DNA from: an uncultured Victivallis sp.
Lineage (GTDB): Bacteria; Verrucomicrobiota; Lentisphaeria; Victivallales; Victivallaceae
DNA length: 53,788 nucleotides
Direction of reading: 5' to 3'
Assembly: GCA_944389935.1 (NCBI GenBank)
Contig: CALXOE010000020.1
Span: forward strand, 1-53,788
How positions within the stretch are numbered: the stretch's first letter is position 1; the number at the start of each line of letters is the position of its first letter. The notes below the pieces were generated by a model. It made no database searches. It was not told the origin of the DNA and saw only the letters and a list, made by a program, of their open reading frames with translations. This document shows positions 1-9,355 of this stretch, in pieces. Position numbers and translations under genes: made by a program.

Positions 1-59
1 CTTGAGTCCTTGATTTCTACCCCAAGTCATGATATAGTATTGTATGTTAAAACGTATAT

Positions 60-782
60 TTAACAAGTAGTAACCACCAGGAGCTCTATCAAGGTAAACG
101 CCGCTTTGACCGTTGCATGGCTGTGGGAGGCAGGGGGCGTTTCCGCCGCCCCCCGCACCCCCTGCGTCCGGCAAGGTGCCTCGTTGGGGAGCGTTGCGTG
201 GTCGTGGGCGGCAGGGGGCGTGTCCGCCGCCCCCCGCACCCCCTGCGTCCGGCAAGGTGCCGGTGCCGCGTACGGGTCGGAGTCGGACTCGGCTGCGGTC
301 GGCCGGCACGGGGAGAAAGAGCCGCAAAAACACGAAGCAATCTTCCCGCTTTTCTGCGGAAAGATTTCTTCGCGTTTTTGCTCCACTTCGCCGCTTGCCG
401 AGCGGAGACTCCGTTGCGCGGCGATGATCGGCCGATGGGGTATTTGATGGTTGTTCGGTACGGGGAGAGACGCGGCTGGCATAGCCGCTTTCTCTCCCCC
501 GAACCCCTCTCTTGTACTGCCGGGCGCAGGAACGGGTTGCGCGGCAGAGACGGGGCGGCGAATTTGCGAATGAGCCGCGTTCTCTCCCCCGACCCTCTCT
601 CTTGACTGTCCGGCGCGTGCAAGCGGAGAATGGGGGATTGGGTGAGTTTTCATTGCCGGGAGCTCGAGGAGAAAGAATCCGGCCCGACACCTGCCGGCGT
701 CACGGACTGCGGGGAACGAAACCGGGGGAAAGCAGGTTCCGTCTGAAGCGGGACGTTCATCAGAATAGCAATGGGACTTCAT
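60..782 (-). CDS. Truncated prepilin-type protein with a very long repeat-containing leader
   Basis: 240 codons. The start is well supported: a perfect AGGAGG Shine-Dalgarno lies at 795-790, 7 nt before the ATG and one base after the stop of the pectate-lyase-like gene, so translation is probably coupled. About 225 residues of Arg/Pro/Ala-rich, low-complexity sequence follow, holding two in-frame repeat pairs (periods 27 and 30 residues). The protein ends in the class III prepilin signature [10 protein letters not shown], then TTC and a stop. A normal pseudopilin continues with a hydrophobic helix ([15 protein letters not shown], as at 36405); here it is cut after two valines. Known prepilin leaders are 5-30 residues, so a leader this long is abnormal. 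Other frames across this GC-rich stretch are also open, so the leader may be an inserted repeat that happens to stay open. It is either a pseudogene or a truncated cassette; translation is likely, function unknown. Confidence 0.5.
   Translation of the reverse strand: MKSHCYSDERPASDGTCFPPVSFPAVRDAGRCRAGFFLLELPAMKTHPIPHSPLARAGQSRERVGGENAAHSQIRRPVSAAQPVPAPGSTREGFGGEKAAMPAASLPVPNNHQIPHRPIIAAQRSLRSASGEVEQKREEIFPQKSGKIASCFCGSFSPCRPTAAESDSDPYAAPAPCRTQGVRGAADTPPAAHDHATLPNEAPCRTQGVRGAAETPPASHSHATVKAAFTLIELLVVTTC
111..261. repeat. Tandem pair of about 70-bp direct repeats (111-180 and 192-261), period 81 bp
   Basis: Two copies differ at only a few bases. Each contains GC-rich inverted repeats, for example GCAGGGGG pairing with CCCCCTGC, and GGCA-AGG-TGCC. 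The 81-bp period is exactly 27 codons, so the minus-strand reading frame of the leader is kept; the unit reads roughly APCRTQGVRGAA(D/E)TPPA. Confidence 0.8.
324..381. repeat. Large imperfect inverted repeat (25-bp arms)
   Basis: The left arm begins GCAAAAACACGAAG and the right arm is its complement with about three mismatches, around a short T-rich loop near 350-354. It lies inside the leader ORF. It could form a strong hairpin in RNA or single-stranded DNA. It has no U-tract typical of an intrinsic terminator on either side, so its role is unknown. Confidence 0.65.
483..616. repeat. Imperfect direct repeat pair (483-526 and 573-616), period 90 bp
   Basis: Both copies share AGCCGC, a TTCTCTCCCCCGA core and a CTCTCTTG segment. 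The 90-bp period is 30 codons and preserves the minus-strand frame, giving two related peptide units ending GGENAA and GGEKAA. Like the repeats at 111-261, it lies within the leader of the truncated prepilin. Confidence 0.65.
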
Positions 783-796
783 GGGCAGGCCTCCTG

Positions 797-2248
797 TTAG
801 AAACGGTTTCCGATTTCACGGCTGTCGGCGGCGGTGACGGAGAGAGGCTTCTTATGAAGTTTCTCCGTCCGGTTGTCCTGAATCCAGTTATAGAGGACAT
901 CCGCCTCTGCTCCGTTCAGGATCGAGACAATGGTTCCAGTCCACTGCGTGTTAGTGCTGTTGCAGTTGAACACCTTGTTGTTGATCACGCGCAGCCGATA
1001 AACGCCATTTGTATAGATGCCGTTCACGTGGCTGTTCAAAATCTCATTGTCCAGAATGTCGATATCGGTCAAAATGCGGCTGAGCTTGAAGCTTTCGGGT
1101 TTTCCGGCGATTTTGGCGTCAAGAGTGAATTCAACCTTGTCGCCGCGCAGAACGGAGGTTTTGATTCGCGCGGATGTCTCTCCCATGCGGATACGCCGCC
1201 GGGGAAACAGCTCGGAATAAAGATCTTTCGAGGCAGCATAGACACCCGGCTTCACCTCGGAGACCGGATAATCGCTCCGGGTGAAATACTCATCACCGTT
1301 CCGGTTCCACCCCTTTTCGCTGTCGATGTAGGAGACGACGATCCCGGCGTGCCCGGTCGTGACCTGCCCGGTGTTGCGAATGAATACGCCGTTGATTTCA
1401 AAGTCGGCGCCGCTCTCGAGGAACCGATTCGCCACAACCTTGATCCTCCGGGCGGAACATGCCCCCTTGAGTTTGTTGTTAAAACGATCGTTGGTCGTGA
1501 TCTGGCACCCGGAGAAGGTCGTACGTTCGACGTGATTGCCGTTGAAAATCACATCGGAGCCGCCGAGACAGACCAATCCCTGGCGGCAGTTGTAAATGAT
1601 GTTGTTCGCGACAATGGCCCGTTCGAGCCGAAGAGCGTTCTCATGTCCGTAATCGATGAGCGCAAGCGCATCGTCAGTGGTCTGCGTGATATAATTTCCC
1701 GTACACACAATATCCTGGGAATGAACAAAATGGAGACCATCGCGCTGTGTCTGCTCGATCTTGCAGTCAACGACCCAGACGTAACGGCAGCCGTTGATCG
1801 CGATCCCCATGAAAGGAGAGCCGAGCACATGGACGTTTTCGATCCGGATGTTCCGCCCGTTGGTCACATAGATCGGGTGCTGCGCGGAAGTTTGCGGTTT
1901 CTTCGGCATTTCCCGGTAAGTCAGAACACCACCGGAAACGGTCAGATCTTCGCATTTGTTGAAGTGGAAACTGCCGTTCTGTTCGGTATTGAGCAGTGTC
2001 GCGCCGGAAAGATCGACGGTTGCATTCCGAAGCCCCTGAACCCGCAAGAGCCCCCGGAACGCGAATCTGCCGCTGCCGAATCGGAGCACGCCGCCATCCT
2101 CGCGCAGCTTCGCAAAAGCGTTCTGAATTGCGGCGGTATCGTCGGAAACGCCATCGCCTTTCGCGCCGAAGTCGCGGACATTGAACTCCGTCCCGCATGC
2201 GAAGAAAGCCGTGGTGATCATCAGAAAGAGAGTCAGAAGAGATTTCAT
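797..2248 (-). CDS. Secreted pectate-lyase-like parallel beta-helix protein
   Basis: 483 residues with an N-terminal signal peptide (MKSLLTLFLMITTAFFACG) followed at once by the Pectate_lyase_3 signature FNVRDFGAKGDGVSDDTAAI. The rest is rich in short Asn/Val/Ile repeats (for example NIRIENVHV, IVANNIIYN, VINNKVFNC) typical of right-handed parallel beta-helices. It probably acts outside the cytoplasm on a polysaccharide as a lyase or GH28-like hydrolase; catalytic residues cannot be assigned by eye, so substrate is unknown. Its ATG overlaps the stop of the upstream GntR regulator (ATGA), and the truncated prepilin ORF follows 14 nt downstream, so the three form one operon in which the regulator probably senses a product of this enzyme. 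The family assignment is strong, the enzymatic activity less so. Confidence 0.85.
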   Translation of the reverse strand: MKSLLTLFLMITTAFFACGTEFNVRDFGAKGDGVSDDTAAIQNAFAKLREDGGVLRFGSGRFAFRGLLRVQGLRNATVDLSGATLLNTEQNGSFHFNKCEDLTVSGGVLTYREMPKKPQTSAQHPIYVTNGRNIRIENVHVLGSPFMGIAINGCRYVWVVDCKIEQTQRDGLHFVHSQDIVCTGNYITQTTDDALALIDYGHENALRLERAIVANNIIYNCRQGLVCLGGSDVIFNGNHVERTTFSGCQITTNDRFNNKLKGACSARRIKVVANRFLESGADFEINGVFIRNTGQVTTGHAGIVVSYIDSEKGWNRNGDEYFTRSDYPVSEVKPGVYAASKDLYSELFPRRRIRMGETSARIKTSVLRGDKVEFTLDAKIAGKPESFKLSRILTDIDILDNEILNSHVNGIYTNGVYRLRVINNKVFNCNSTNTQWTGTIVSILNGAEADVLYNWIQDNRTEKLHKKPLSVTAADSREIGNRF

Positions 2249-3342
2249 AATGCTTTTGTTTCCCGGGATTTGAGTTGAACGGAGAAAAACGGAGAAAGAG
2301 CGCAGTCACTCCTGCGGATGACCAGAGAGGGCACAACCAGACGCAGCAGCTCCGGAGCCCCGGGGCGGAGTCGATTGTGGGCGAGAAGTTCAAAACCCTG
2401 CCGGACATGCTCGGCAAGATTCGGATTCAATGCAGTGATCGGCGGCACGGAATACCGGCAGAACGGAGTGTCGCCGATGCTCACCAGGGAAATCTGTTCC
2501 GGAACCCGGATACCGTTTTCATTGAAAGCCGCCAGAGCTCCCTGGGCAAGTTCGTCATTCAGTGCGATCAGCGCCGTGAAACGCTCGTTTCGCGCCAGTG
2601 CCCGGCAGACCGCCTGAAAGGCGTATTCAATCGGCTGCGCACCGGTCGGCACTTCGGCCGGCAACTCCGGCGCTCCTTCGGTAACGGCGCGCCAGACTGC
2701 AATCTGGATATTTTCGATCGGATGTCCCGAGTTGTTGTGCAGCAAAGCGATGCGCCTGTGACCGAGCGAATGCAGATGGTCGGCGATCTGCCGGATTCCG
2801 TGATTATCATCCCCGATGACCGACGGGACACCGAGCTGATCGAGGCGGTTCGCGAGCACGGCGAAAAGCCAGCTGCTGCCGGCGATTTCCCGGATGGCCG
2901 TATCATTCAGCAAATTGTCTCCGAGCACCATGGTCGGCTGCCGGAAGCGGATCGCGGTCCGGATGAACATGGTCGTCTCCTCACTGCCGAGCCGGACAAT
3001 CCGGCAGAGGAGTCCACGTCTTCTCCCTTCCTCGAAAGCGAGTTCCGCGATTTCATTCTGCGTCTCTCCCAGGTAATTGGAGATGACGACATTGACCTGC
3101 CCGGCAACGTCGGCGGCTCCGCCATGGATCAGATAGGTTCCGTCACCCACGCGCTTCTCGACGACACCCCCCGCGATGAGATCCCGGAAAGCCCGCCGGA
3201 CGGTCGAAACATTCACACACAGCTTCTCCGCGAGTTTCCGTTCCGACGGGAACCGTGTCTCCGGACAGAAGATGCCGCTCTCAATGCCGTGGACAAGGTA
3301 GTCGTAGACGACCTGAAATTTCAGTTGCTGCTGTTTCTCCAT
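2245..3342 (-). CDS. GntR-family regulator with LacI-type (periplasmic-binding-like) sensor domain
   Basis: 365 residues from the ATG at 3342. A TTG at 3381 is possible but lies upstream of the transcription start predicted by the consensus promoter at 3385-3413, so the internal ATG is preferred. Residues about 1-70 form a GntR winged helix (FPSERKLAEKLCVNVSTVRRAF, then GDGTYLI). The remainder resembles a LacI/ribose-binding-fold effector domain (VIGDDNHGIRQIADHLHSLGHRRIALLH, ITALNPNLAEHVRQGFELLAHNR). This architecture is known from AraR-type sugar-responsive repressors. It overlaps the pectate-lyase-like gene by 4 bp and most likely controls its own operon in response to a sugar released by that enzyme. 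The ligand is not predictable from the sequence. Confidence 0.88.
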   Translation of the reverse strand: MEKQQQLKFQVVYDYLVHGIESGIFCPETRFPSERKLAEKLCVNVSTVRRAFRDLIAGGVVEKRVGDGTYLIHGGAADVAGQVNVVISNYLGETQNEIAELAFEEGRRRGLLCRIVRLGSEETTMFIRTAIRFRQPTMVLGDNLLNDTAIREIAGSSWLFAVLANRLDQLGVPSVIGDDNHGIRQIADHLHSLGHRRIALLHNNSGHPIENIQIAVWRAVTEGAPELPAEVPTGAQPIEYAFQAVCRALARNERFTALIALNDELAQGALAAFNENGIRVPEQISLVSIGDTPFCRYSVPPITALNPNLAEHVRQGFELLAHNRLRPGAPELLRLVVPSLVIRRSDCALSPFFSVQLKSRETKAL

Positions 3343-3384
3343 GATCGCGAAATATTCCGTATCTTTCAAATTGCTCTGCAACTA

Positions 3385-3413
3385 ATTATAGAACAATTCC
3401 GGAATGATGTCAA
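3385..3413 (-). promoter_or_regulatory. Consensus sigma70-type promoter for the GntR/pectate-lyase operon, with palindrome in spacer
   Basis: On the minus strand TTGACA (3413-3408), a 17-bp spacer and TATAAT (3390-3385) match consensus exactly. A perfect 10-bp palindrome ATTCCGGAAT (3396-3405) sits in the spacer and is a candidate repressor operator. The predicted start near 3378 places the TTG at 3381 outside the transcript. Confidence 0.75.
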
Positions 3414-3812
3414 CCACCTTTCGGAACACAATCCACAAAAAACGAAACAAGAACCTGTAAATAAACATATTACGGATATGCATTTTTTCACAAAAGCTGA
3501 TATTTATAAGCGTATCAATTTCGATTTGATCATGCACTGTCGTGTTCCGGCAGGTTTTGCGAACCGTTTTTGCGGGATTTCTGACTCCAGCTTGAAACGG
3601 CCTCTTTTTCCGAAGATATTCATGTTCTGAAATCATTTTCCCCAAACGGAGGGATGCACCGGTCGCGGAAAACGTCTGCCGGATTTCCGCCGCAGTTTCC
3701 CGGAAAAACCGGACGCCGACCGCGCGAAAATTGGAAAAATCGGCAAAGACGGTGTACTGTAAAACAACGGAATGTTCCATCACCTGCCGGATGCAGGATT
3801 ACGAGGTGTTAT
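3414..3812. other. Intergenic region between divergent operons
   Basis: About 400 bp with no convincing gene; a 133-codon minus-strand frame here has no recognisable motif. The left half is AT-rich. A candidate plus-strand promoter, TTGAAA (3592-3597), 17 bp, GATATT (3615-3620), may drive the nucleotide-sugar genes. A Shine-Dalgarno-like GAGGTG (3802-3807) precedes the next start. Confidence 0.45.
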
Positions 3813-5099
<1,287 letters not shown>

Positions 5100-5184
5100 G
5101 CGGACGGGTTCCAGCCGGACCGGCGGGGGAGTGCGGAAATCCCGCGGGAGATGTTTTCAACAAACGCAACGGAGGGGGAGTCTC

Positions 5185-6234
5185 ATGAAACGCGCACTCA
5201 TCACCGGAATCACTGGGCAGGACGGCTCCTATCTCGCGGAACTTCTGCTCGAGAAAGGATACGAGGTTCACGGCATCATCCGCCGCGCAAGCACGTTCAA
5301 CACGGCCCGGATCGATCACCTCTACAAAGATCTGCATGAGGAGGATGTGCGGCTCATTCTCCATTACGGAGACCTCACGGACACGAGCAACTTGAACCGG
5401 CTGCTCGAAAAGATCCGGCCGCAGGAGATCTACAACCTCGGCGCGCAGTCGCATGTGCGCGTTTCGTTTGAAGTGCCGGAATACACCGCAGACGTCGACG
5501 CGATCGGAACCGTCCGACTGCTCGACGCGCTCCGCGAGACGGGGCTGCCCGCGCGATTTTATCAGGCATCCACGAGCGAGCTTTACGGAGACGCGGCGAT
5601 TCCGCAGAATGAGGAGACGCCGTTCCGTCCGCGCAGCCCCTACGCCGTCGCAAAACTCTACGGCTACTGGATCACCCGGAACTACCGCGAAGCCTACGGC
5701 CTGCATGCGAGCAACGGGATTCTCTTCAACCACGAATCGCCGCGCCGGGGCGAAACGTTCGTGACGCGCAAGATCACGATGGCCGTCGCCCGCATTCTGC
5801 GCGGCACGCAGGAGTGTCTCTACATGGGCAACCTCGACGCGAAACGCGACTGGGGATATGCGCCGGATTATGTGAAGATGATGTATCTCATGCTCCAGCA
5901 GGAGGAACCGGACGACTACGTCGCCGCGACCGGGGAGTCGCACACGGTGCGTGAATTCATCGAGGAGTCGTTCCGTCTCGTCGGCCACCCGGTCGAGTGG
6001 AGGAATTCCGGTCCGGACGAGATCGGAATCGATACCGTGACCGGGAAGAGCGTCGTGCGGATCGATCCGCGCTACTTCCGTCCCGCCGAAGTCGATTTCC
6101 TGCTCGGGGACGCCTCGAAAGCGAAGCGGAAGCTCGGATGGGAGCCGACGGTGCGTTTTCACGAGCTCGTGCGCATCATGACCGAAGGCGACCTGCGGCT
6201 GCTCGACAATCCGAACTATGAAACGGGGTTTTGA
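5185..6234 (+). CDS. gmd: GDP-mannose 4,6-dehydratase
   Basis: 349 residues. It converts GDP-D-mannose to GDP-4-keto-6-deoxymannose, the first step to GDP-L-fucose. It shows the NADP-binding [12 protein letters not shown] motif, the characteristic [15 protein letters not shown] region, [11 protein letters not shown], the active-site STSELYG and the YxxxK pair in [10 protein letters not shown]. Length is normal. The start at 5185 is preceded by GGAGGGGGAG; upstream in-frame ATGs fall in the previous gene. GDP-fucose synthase follows 3 bp after the stop, making the two steps a tight pair. Confidence 0.96.
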   Translation: MKRALITGITGQDGSYLAELLLEKGYEVHGIIRRASTFNTARIDHLYKDLHEEDVRLILHYGDLTDTSNLNRLLEKIRPQEIYNLGAQSHVRVSFEVPEYTADVDAIGTVRLLDALRETGLPARFYQASTSELYGDAAIPQNEETPFRPRSPYAVAKLYGYWITRNYREAYGLHASNGILFNHESPRRGETFVTRKITMAVARILRGTQECLYMGNLDAKRDWGYAPDYVKMMYLMLQQEEPDDYVAATGESHTVREFIEESFRLVGHPVEWRNSGPDEIGIDTVTGKSVVRIDPRYFRPAEVDFLLGDASKAKRKLGWEPTVRFHELVRIMTEGDLRLLDNPNYETGF

Positions 6235-6237
6235 ACG

Positions 6238-7188
6238 ATGGGAGAGGTGATGAACCGGGATTCCCGGATTTTCGTGGCGGGACACTGCGGCATGGTCGGG
6301 TCGGCCTGCGTCCGGCGACTCATTGCGGAGGGGTATCGGAATCTGCTGCTGCGCACACACGCCGAACTCGAACTCACGGACCGCCGCGCGGTCGATGCGT
6401 TCTTTGAAACGGAACGGCCCGAATATGTCGTGCTCGCGGCGGCGCAGGTCGGGGGAATCAAGGCAAACATGCTCGACAAGGCGGGTTTTCTGCTCACGAA
6501 TCTCGAGATTCAGAACAACGTGATCTCCGCGGCGTGGAAGAACGGCTGCCGAAAGCTCTGTTTCCTCGGGAGCAGCTGCATCTATCCGCGTGAAGCGCCG
6601 CAGCCGATCCGCGAGGAGGATCTGCTCACGGGGCCGCTCGAGCCGACCAACGAGGGGTATGCGCTCGCGAAGATCGCCGGGTACAAGCTCTGTTATTATC
6701 TCTCGAAAGAGAAAGGATTTCCGACGGTTTCGCTCATGCCGTGCAATCTCTACGGCACGAACGACAACTACGATCCGGAACACTCGCACGTCTTTCCGGC
6801 GCTCGTGCGCCGGTTCGTCGAAGCGGCAGAAGCGGACGCTCCGGAGGTCACGCTCTGGGGAACCGGAACGGTATTGCGGGAGTTTCTGCACGTCGATGAC
6901 GTTGCGCGCGCGGTGCTCTTTTTCCTGCGCGAACGGAATGATCCGGAAATCGTGAACATCGGGGCGGGGTATGACCTGACGATCCGCGAACTCGCCGGCA
7001 AAATCGCCGCCGCCGCCGGATTCCGGGGAGAGATCCGCTTCGATCCGGCCGCGGCTCCGGACGGAATGCGCCGCAAACTGCTCGACGTTTCGCGCGCCCG
7101 CGCCCTCGGCTGGCGGCCGGAAATCACGCTCGACGACGGAATCCGGCGCACCGTGGCGGAGTATCGCGCGCTGCGGCGGCAATCATGA
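6238..7188 (+). CDS. fcl: GDP-L-fucose synthase (GDP-4-keto-6-deoxymannose epimerase/reductase)
   Basis: 316 residues. It completes GDP-L-fucose from the Gmd product using NADPH. Motifs seen: FVAGHCGMVGSACVRRL (GxxGxxG), the active-site GSSCIYP and YxxxK in YALAKIAGYK, and the fucose-synthase NLYGTNDNYDPEHSHV segment. A second ATG at 6250, directly after GGGAGAGGTG, may be the true start, shortening the protein by four residues. It overlaps the next glycosyltransferase by ATGA. The gmd-fcl-glycosyltransferase order suggests fucose is incorporated into a surface glycan. Confidence 0.95.
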   Translation: MGEVMNRDSRIFVAGHCGMVGSACVRRLIAEGYRNLLLRTHAELELTDRRAVDAFFETERPEYVVLAAAQVGGIKANMLDKAGFLLTNLEIQNNVISAAWKNGCRKLCFLGSSCIYPREAPQPIREEDLLTGPLEPTNEGYALAKIAGYKLCYYLSKEKGFPTVSLMPCNLYGTNDNYDPEHSHVFPALVRRFVEAAEADAPEVTLWGTGTVLREFLHVDDVARAVLFFLRERNDPEIVNIGAGYDLTIRELAGKIAAAAGFRGEIRFDPAAAPDGMRRKLLDVSRARALGWRPEITLDDGIRRTVAEYRALRRQS

Positions 7189-8204
7189 GCGGCCGTCCTT
7201 TCAGGCTCGCGGTCGCTGATTCGCCCCGGGCGCCGTTCGACGACCGGCTTCTGCGACGGCTCGAAGAACGCGGGCGCGTGAAAGCGCAACTCTTCCGCGA
7301 ACCGGAGTTTTCCGGAACTGCGGGGGGATCATTCGACGCGCTCTTTGTCCCGGAAATCATGAGCGGCCCGCTCCGGCAACTGCTGCGCCGCGCCCGCCGC
7401 CACCTGCCGATTCTGCTCGGGGACGCCGCTCCCCTCCCCCGGTTCCGGCGGGGGCTGCTCCGGAACGCGGCCCTGCACTTCTACGGAAGTGACGCCGCAC
7501 GTGAGGAGCGCATCCGGGCCGGGATCGAACCGGAACGACTCCATTTTCTCCCGCCGCACCCGCTCGAATTCGAGACGACAGCTGAGCGGCGGAAAAACGA
7601 GGAGCGCGCGCGGGCGCTCCGCTCCGCGCTCGGCATCCCCGATTCGGAGCGTGTCCTGCTCTTCGCGGGGGAGTTCACCCGGGAAAACGCCCCCGGCATC
7701 CTGCTTGAATCATTTTTTCTGCGCCTGCGGGAGTGCGGGCTCTCCGGCTGGACGCTCGCACTGGCCGGAAGCGGGCCGCTCGAGGGGCAGCTCCGGGCGC
7801 TCGCGGGCGCTTCGGCGCGGGTGCGATTTCTGCCGGACTCGGAGCCGCCGGCCGTGCTCCGCCGGGCGGGAGACCTCATCGCCCTGCCGTCGAAATCGCA
7901 AAGAACGGGAGCGAGAGCCGCCGCCGTGGCGGAATCGATGGCGTCCGGCCGCCCCGTGCTCGTGACCGAAAACGCGGGAGCGGGGCTCGCGCTCGTGCGT
8001 CCCGGCAAAACAGGCTGGAGCGTCGACTCGGCTCACCCGGAACTCTGGTTCGACTACATCCGGCCGGTGTCGAGAGAGCAGCTCCGCCGGATGGGAGAAG
8101 CCGCCCGCAGTGCGGCGGAGGCATGGAGTTTCGACACTGCCGCGGCGGCGATCGAACGGGCGACGGAGACAATTCCGGACTTTTTTGCGGAAAACGGTGG
8201 ATAA
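7185..8204 (+). CDS. Glycosyltransferase, GT4-like (GT-B fold)
   Basis: 339 residues, translationally coupled to fcl (ATGA). The C-terminal half carries GT-B/GT4 features: VLLFAGEFTRENAP, LALAGSGPLEGQL, VRFLPDSEP, then AVAESMASGRPVLVTENAGAGLAL and a terminal helix. The EX7E-type acidic motif is altered (AAAVAESMASG). The N-terminal half is weakly conserved, as expected for the acceptor domain. It probably transfers a sugar, perhaps fucose or the HexNAc uronate made by its neighbours, to a growing polysaccharide in the cytoplasm. Donor and acceptor are unknown. Confidence 0.75.
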   Translation: MSGRPFRLAVADSPRAPFDDRLLRRLEERGRVKAQLFREPEFSGTAGGSFDALFVPEIMSGPLRQLLRRARRHLPILLGDAAPLPRFRRGLLRNAALHFYGSDAAREERIRAGIEPERLHFLPPHPLEFETTAERRKNEERARALRSALGIPDSERVLLFAGEFTRENAPGILLESFFLRLRECGLSGWTLALAGSGPLEGQLRALAGASARVRFLPDSEPPAVLRRAGDLIALPSKSQRTGARAAAVAESMASGRPVLVTENAGAGLALVRPGKTGWSVDSAHPELWFDYIRPVSREQLRRMGEAARSAAEAWSFDTAAAAIERATETIPDFFAENGG

Positions 8205-8269
8205 ATCCGGATTTTGCGGTTATTGTATAGCGGGAAAGTGTCAATTTTTATTTTCCGGAAAAGAGAACG

Positions 8270-9232
8270 ATGAAAAGCAAAACCATTCTGGTCACCGGCG
8301 GCGGCGGATTTCTCGGCTCCCATCTCTGCGAGCGGCTGCTTGCGCTCGGGAACGATGTGATTTGCGTGGACAACTTCTACACCGGCAGCAAGCGGAATAT
8401 CCGCCATCTGCTCGAGAATCACAGATTTGAACTGATCCGGCACGATGTGACGCTGCCGCTGGTGGTCGAGGTGGACGAGATCTACAATCTCGCCTGCCCG
8501 GCGTCGCCGATCCACTATCAGCGCGACCCGGCCCAGACGATCAAGACCTGCGTTCACGGCGCAATCAACATGCTCGGGCTGGCCAAGCGGACCGGGGCGA
8601 AAGTGCTTCAGGCGTCGACCAGTGAGGTGTACGGCGATCCGACCGTCCATCCGCAGGTCGAGGAGTACTGGGGCAATGTGAATCCGGTCGGACTGCGCTC
8701 CTGCTACGACGAGGGGAAACGGTGCGCGGAGACCCTCTTCTTCGCCTACAATCTGCAGTGCGGCGTACCGGTCAAGATCGTCCGGATCTTCAACACCTAC
8801 GGGCCGCGCATGCACCCGAACGACGGGCGGGTGGTCAGCAATTTCATCCTCCAGGCGCTGAAGAACGAGGACATCACGATCTACGGGAGCGGCGAACAGA
8901 CCCGCAGCTTCTGCTACCGGGACGACCTCATCGAAGCGATGATCCGGATGATGGCGACGCCGGCGGAGATCACCGGGCCGATCAACATCGGCAATCCGAC
9001 CGAATTCACGATTCTCGAGCTGGCTGAACTCGTGATCGAGCTGACCGGCTCGAAGTCGAAGATCATCCGGGCGCCGCTGCCGTCGGACGATCCGAAACAG
9101 CGCCGCCCCGATACGAGCAAAGCCGCGAAAATCCTGAACTGGCAGGCGACCACACCGCTGCGCGAGGGATTGATCAAAACGATCGAATATTTCGACCAGC
9201 TGCTCAAGGAAGATCCGGAGTTCTGCCGCTGA
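8270..9232 (+). CDS. uxs: UDP-glucuronate decarboxylase (UDP-xylose synthase)
   Basis: 320 residues. It forms UDP-xylose from UDP-glucuronate with transient NAD+ reduction. The N-terminal [12 protein letters not shown] binds NAD. The family signatures [22 protein letters not shown], YxxxK in [11 protein letters not shown] and IFNTYGPRM are all present and match soluble Uxs rather than the epimerase GalE. A terminator lies 53-89 bp downstream, and the next gene encodes UDP-glucose dehydrogenase, its substrate supplier, so the pair makes UDP-glucuronate and UDP-xylose from UDP-glucose. Confidence 0.95.
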   Translation: MKSKTILVTGGGGFLGSHLCERLLALGNDVICVDNFYTGSKRNIRHLLENHRFELIRHDVTLPLVVEVDEIYNLACPASPIHYQRDPAQTIKTCVHGAINMLGLAKRTGAKVLQASTSEVYGDPTVHPQVEEYWGNVNPVGLRSCYDEGKRCAETLFFAYNLQCGVPVKIVRIFNTYGPRMHPNDGRVVSNFILQALKNEDITIYGSGEQTRSFCYRDDLIEAMIRMMATPAEITGPINIGNPTEFTILELAELVIELTGSKSKIIRAPLPSDDPKQRRPDTSKAAKILNWQATTPLREGLIKTIEYFDQLLKEDPEFCR

Positions 9233-9284
9233 TATGAGAAGAAACCGCCAAACCGCAGCCTGTCACCGGGCCGGTTTGCACAAG

Positions 9285-9321
9285 CGCCATGAAACGTTTT
9301 CACGCTTCATGGCGTTTTTTT
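9285..9321 (+). terminator. Intrinsic terminator after uxs
   Basis: A 9-bp perfect stem (CGCCATGAA at 9285-9293 with TTCATGGCG at 9306-9314) is followed by seven T residues. Confidence 0.85.
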
Positions 9322-9355
9322 CCATCTGAACCAAACAACCGCAATGAGGTGAATC

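Noticed and set aside
111..616. CRISPR array
   Set aside because: Only two copies of each repeat, repeats longer than the spacers, and GC-rich peptide-coding content; no cas genes.
512..2278. Long plus-strand open frame (588 codons) opposite the pectate-lyase-like gene
   Set aside because: It is the antisense shadow of a gene with a clear signal peptide and family motifs; its own translation has no domain or ribosome site.
3382..3783. 133-codon minus-strand frame upstream of the GntR gene
   Set aside because: No motif, crosses the consensus promoter of the GntR operon, and no ribosome binding site.
8203..8214. 12-bp palindrome AAATCCGGATTT before uxs as operator
   Set aside because: Short, no convincing promoter around it and no regulator gene nearby; may be chance.
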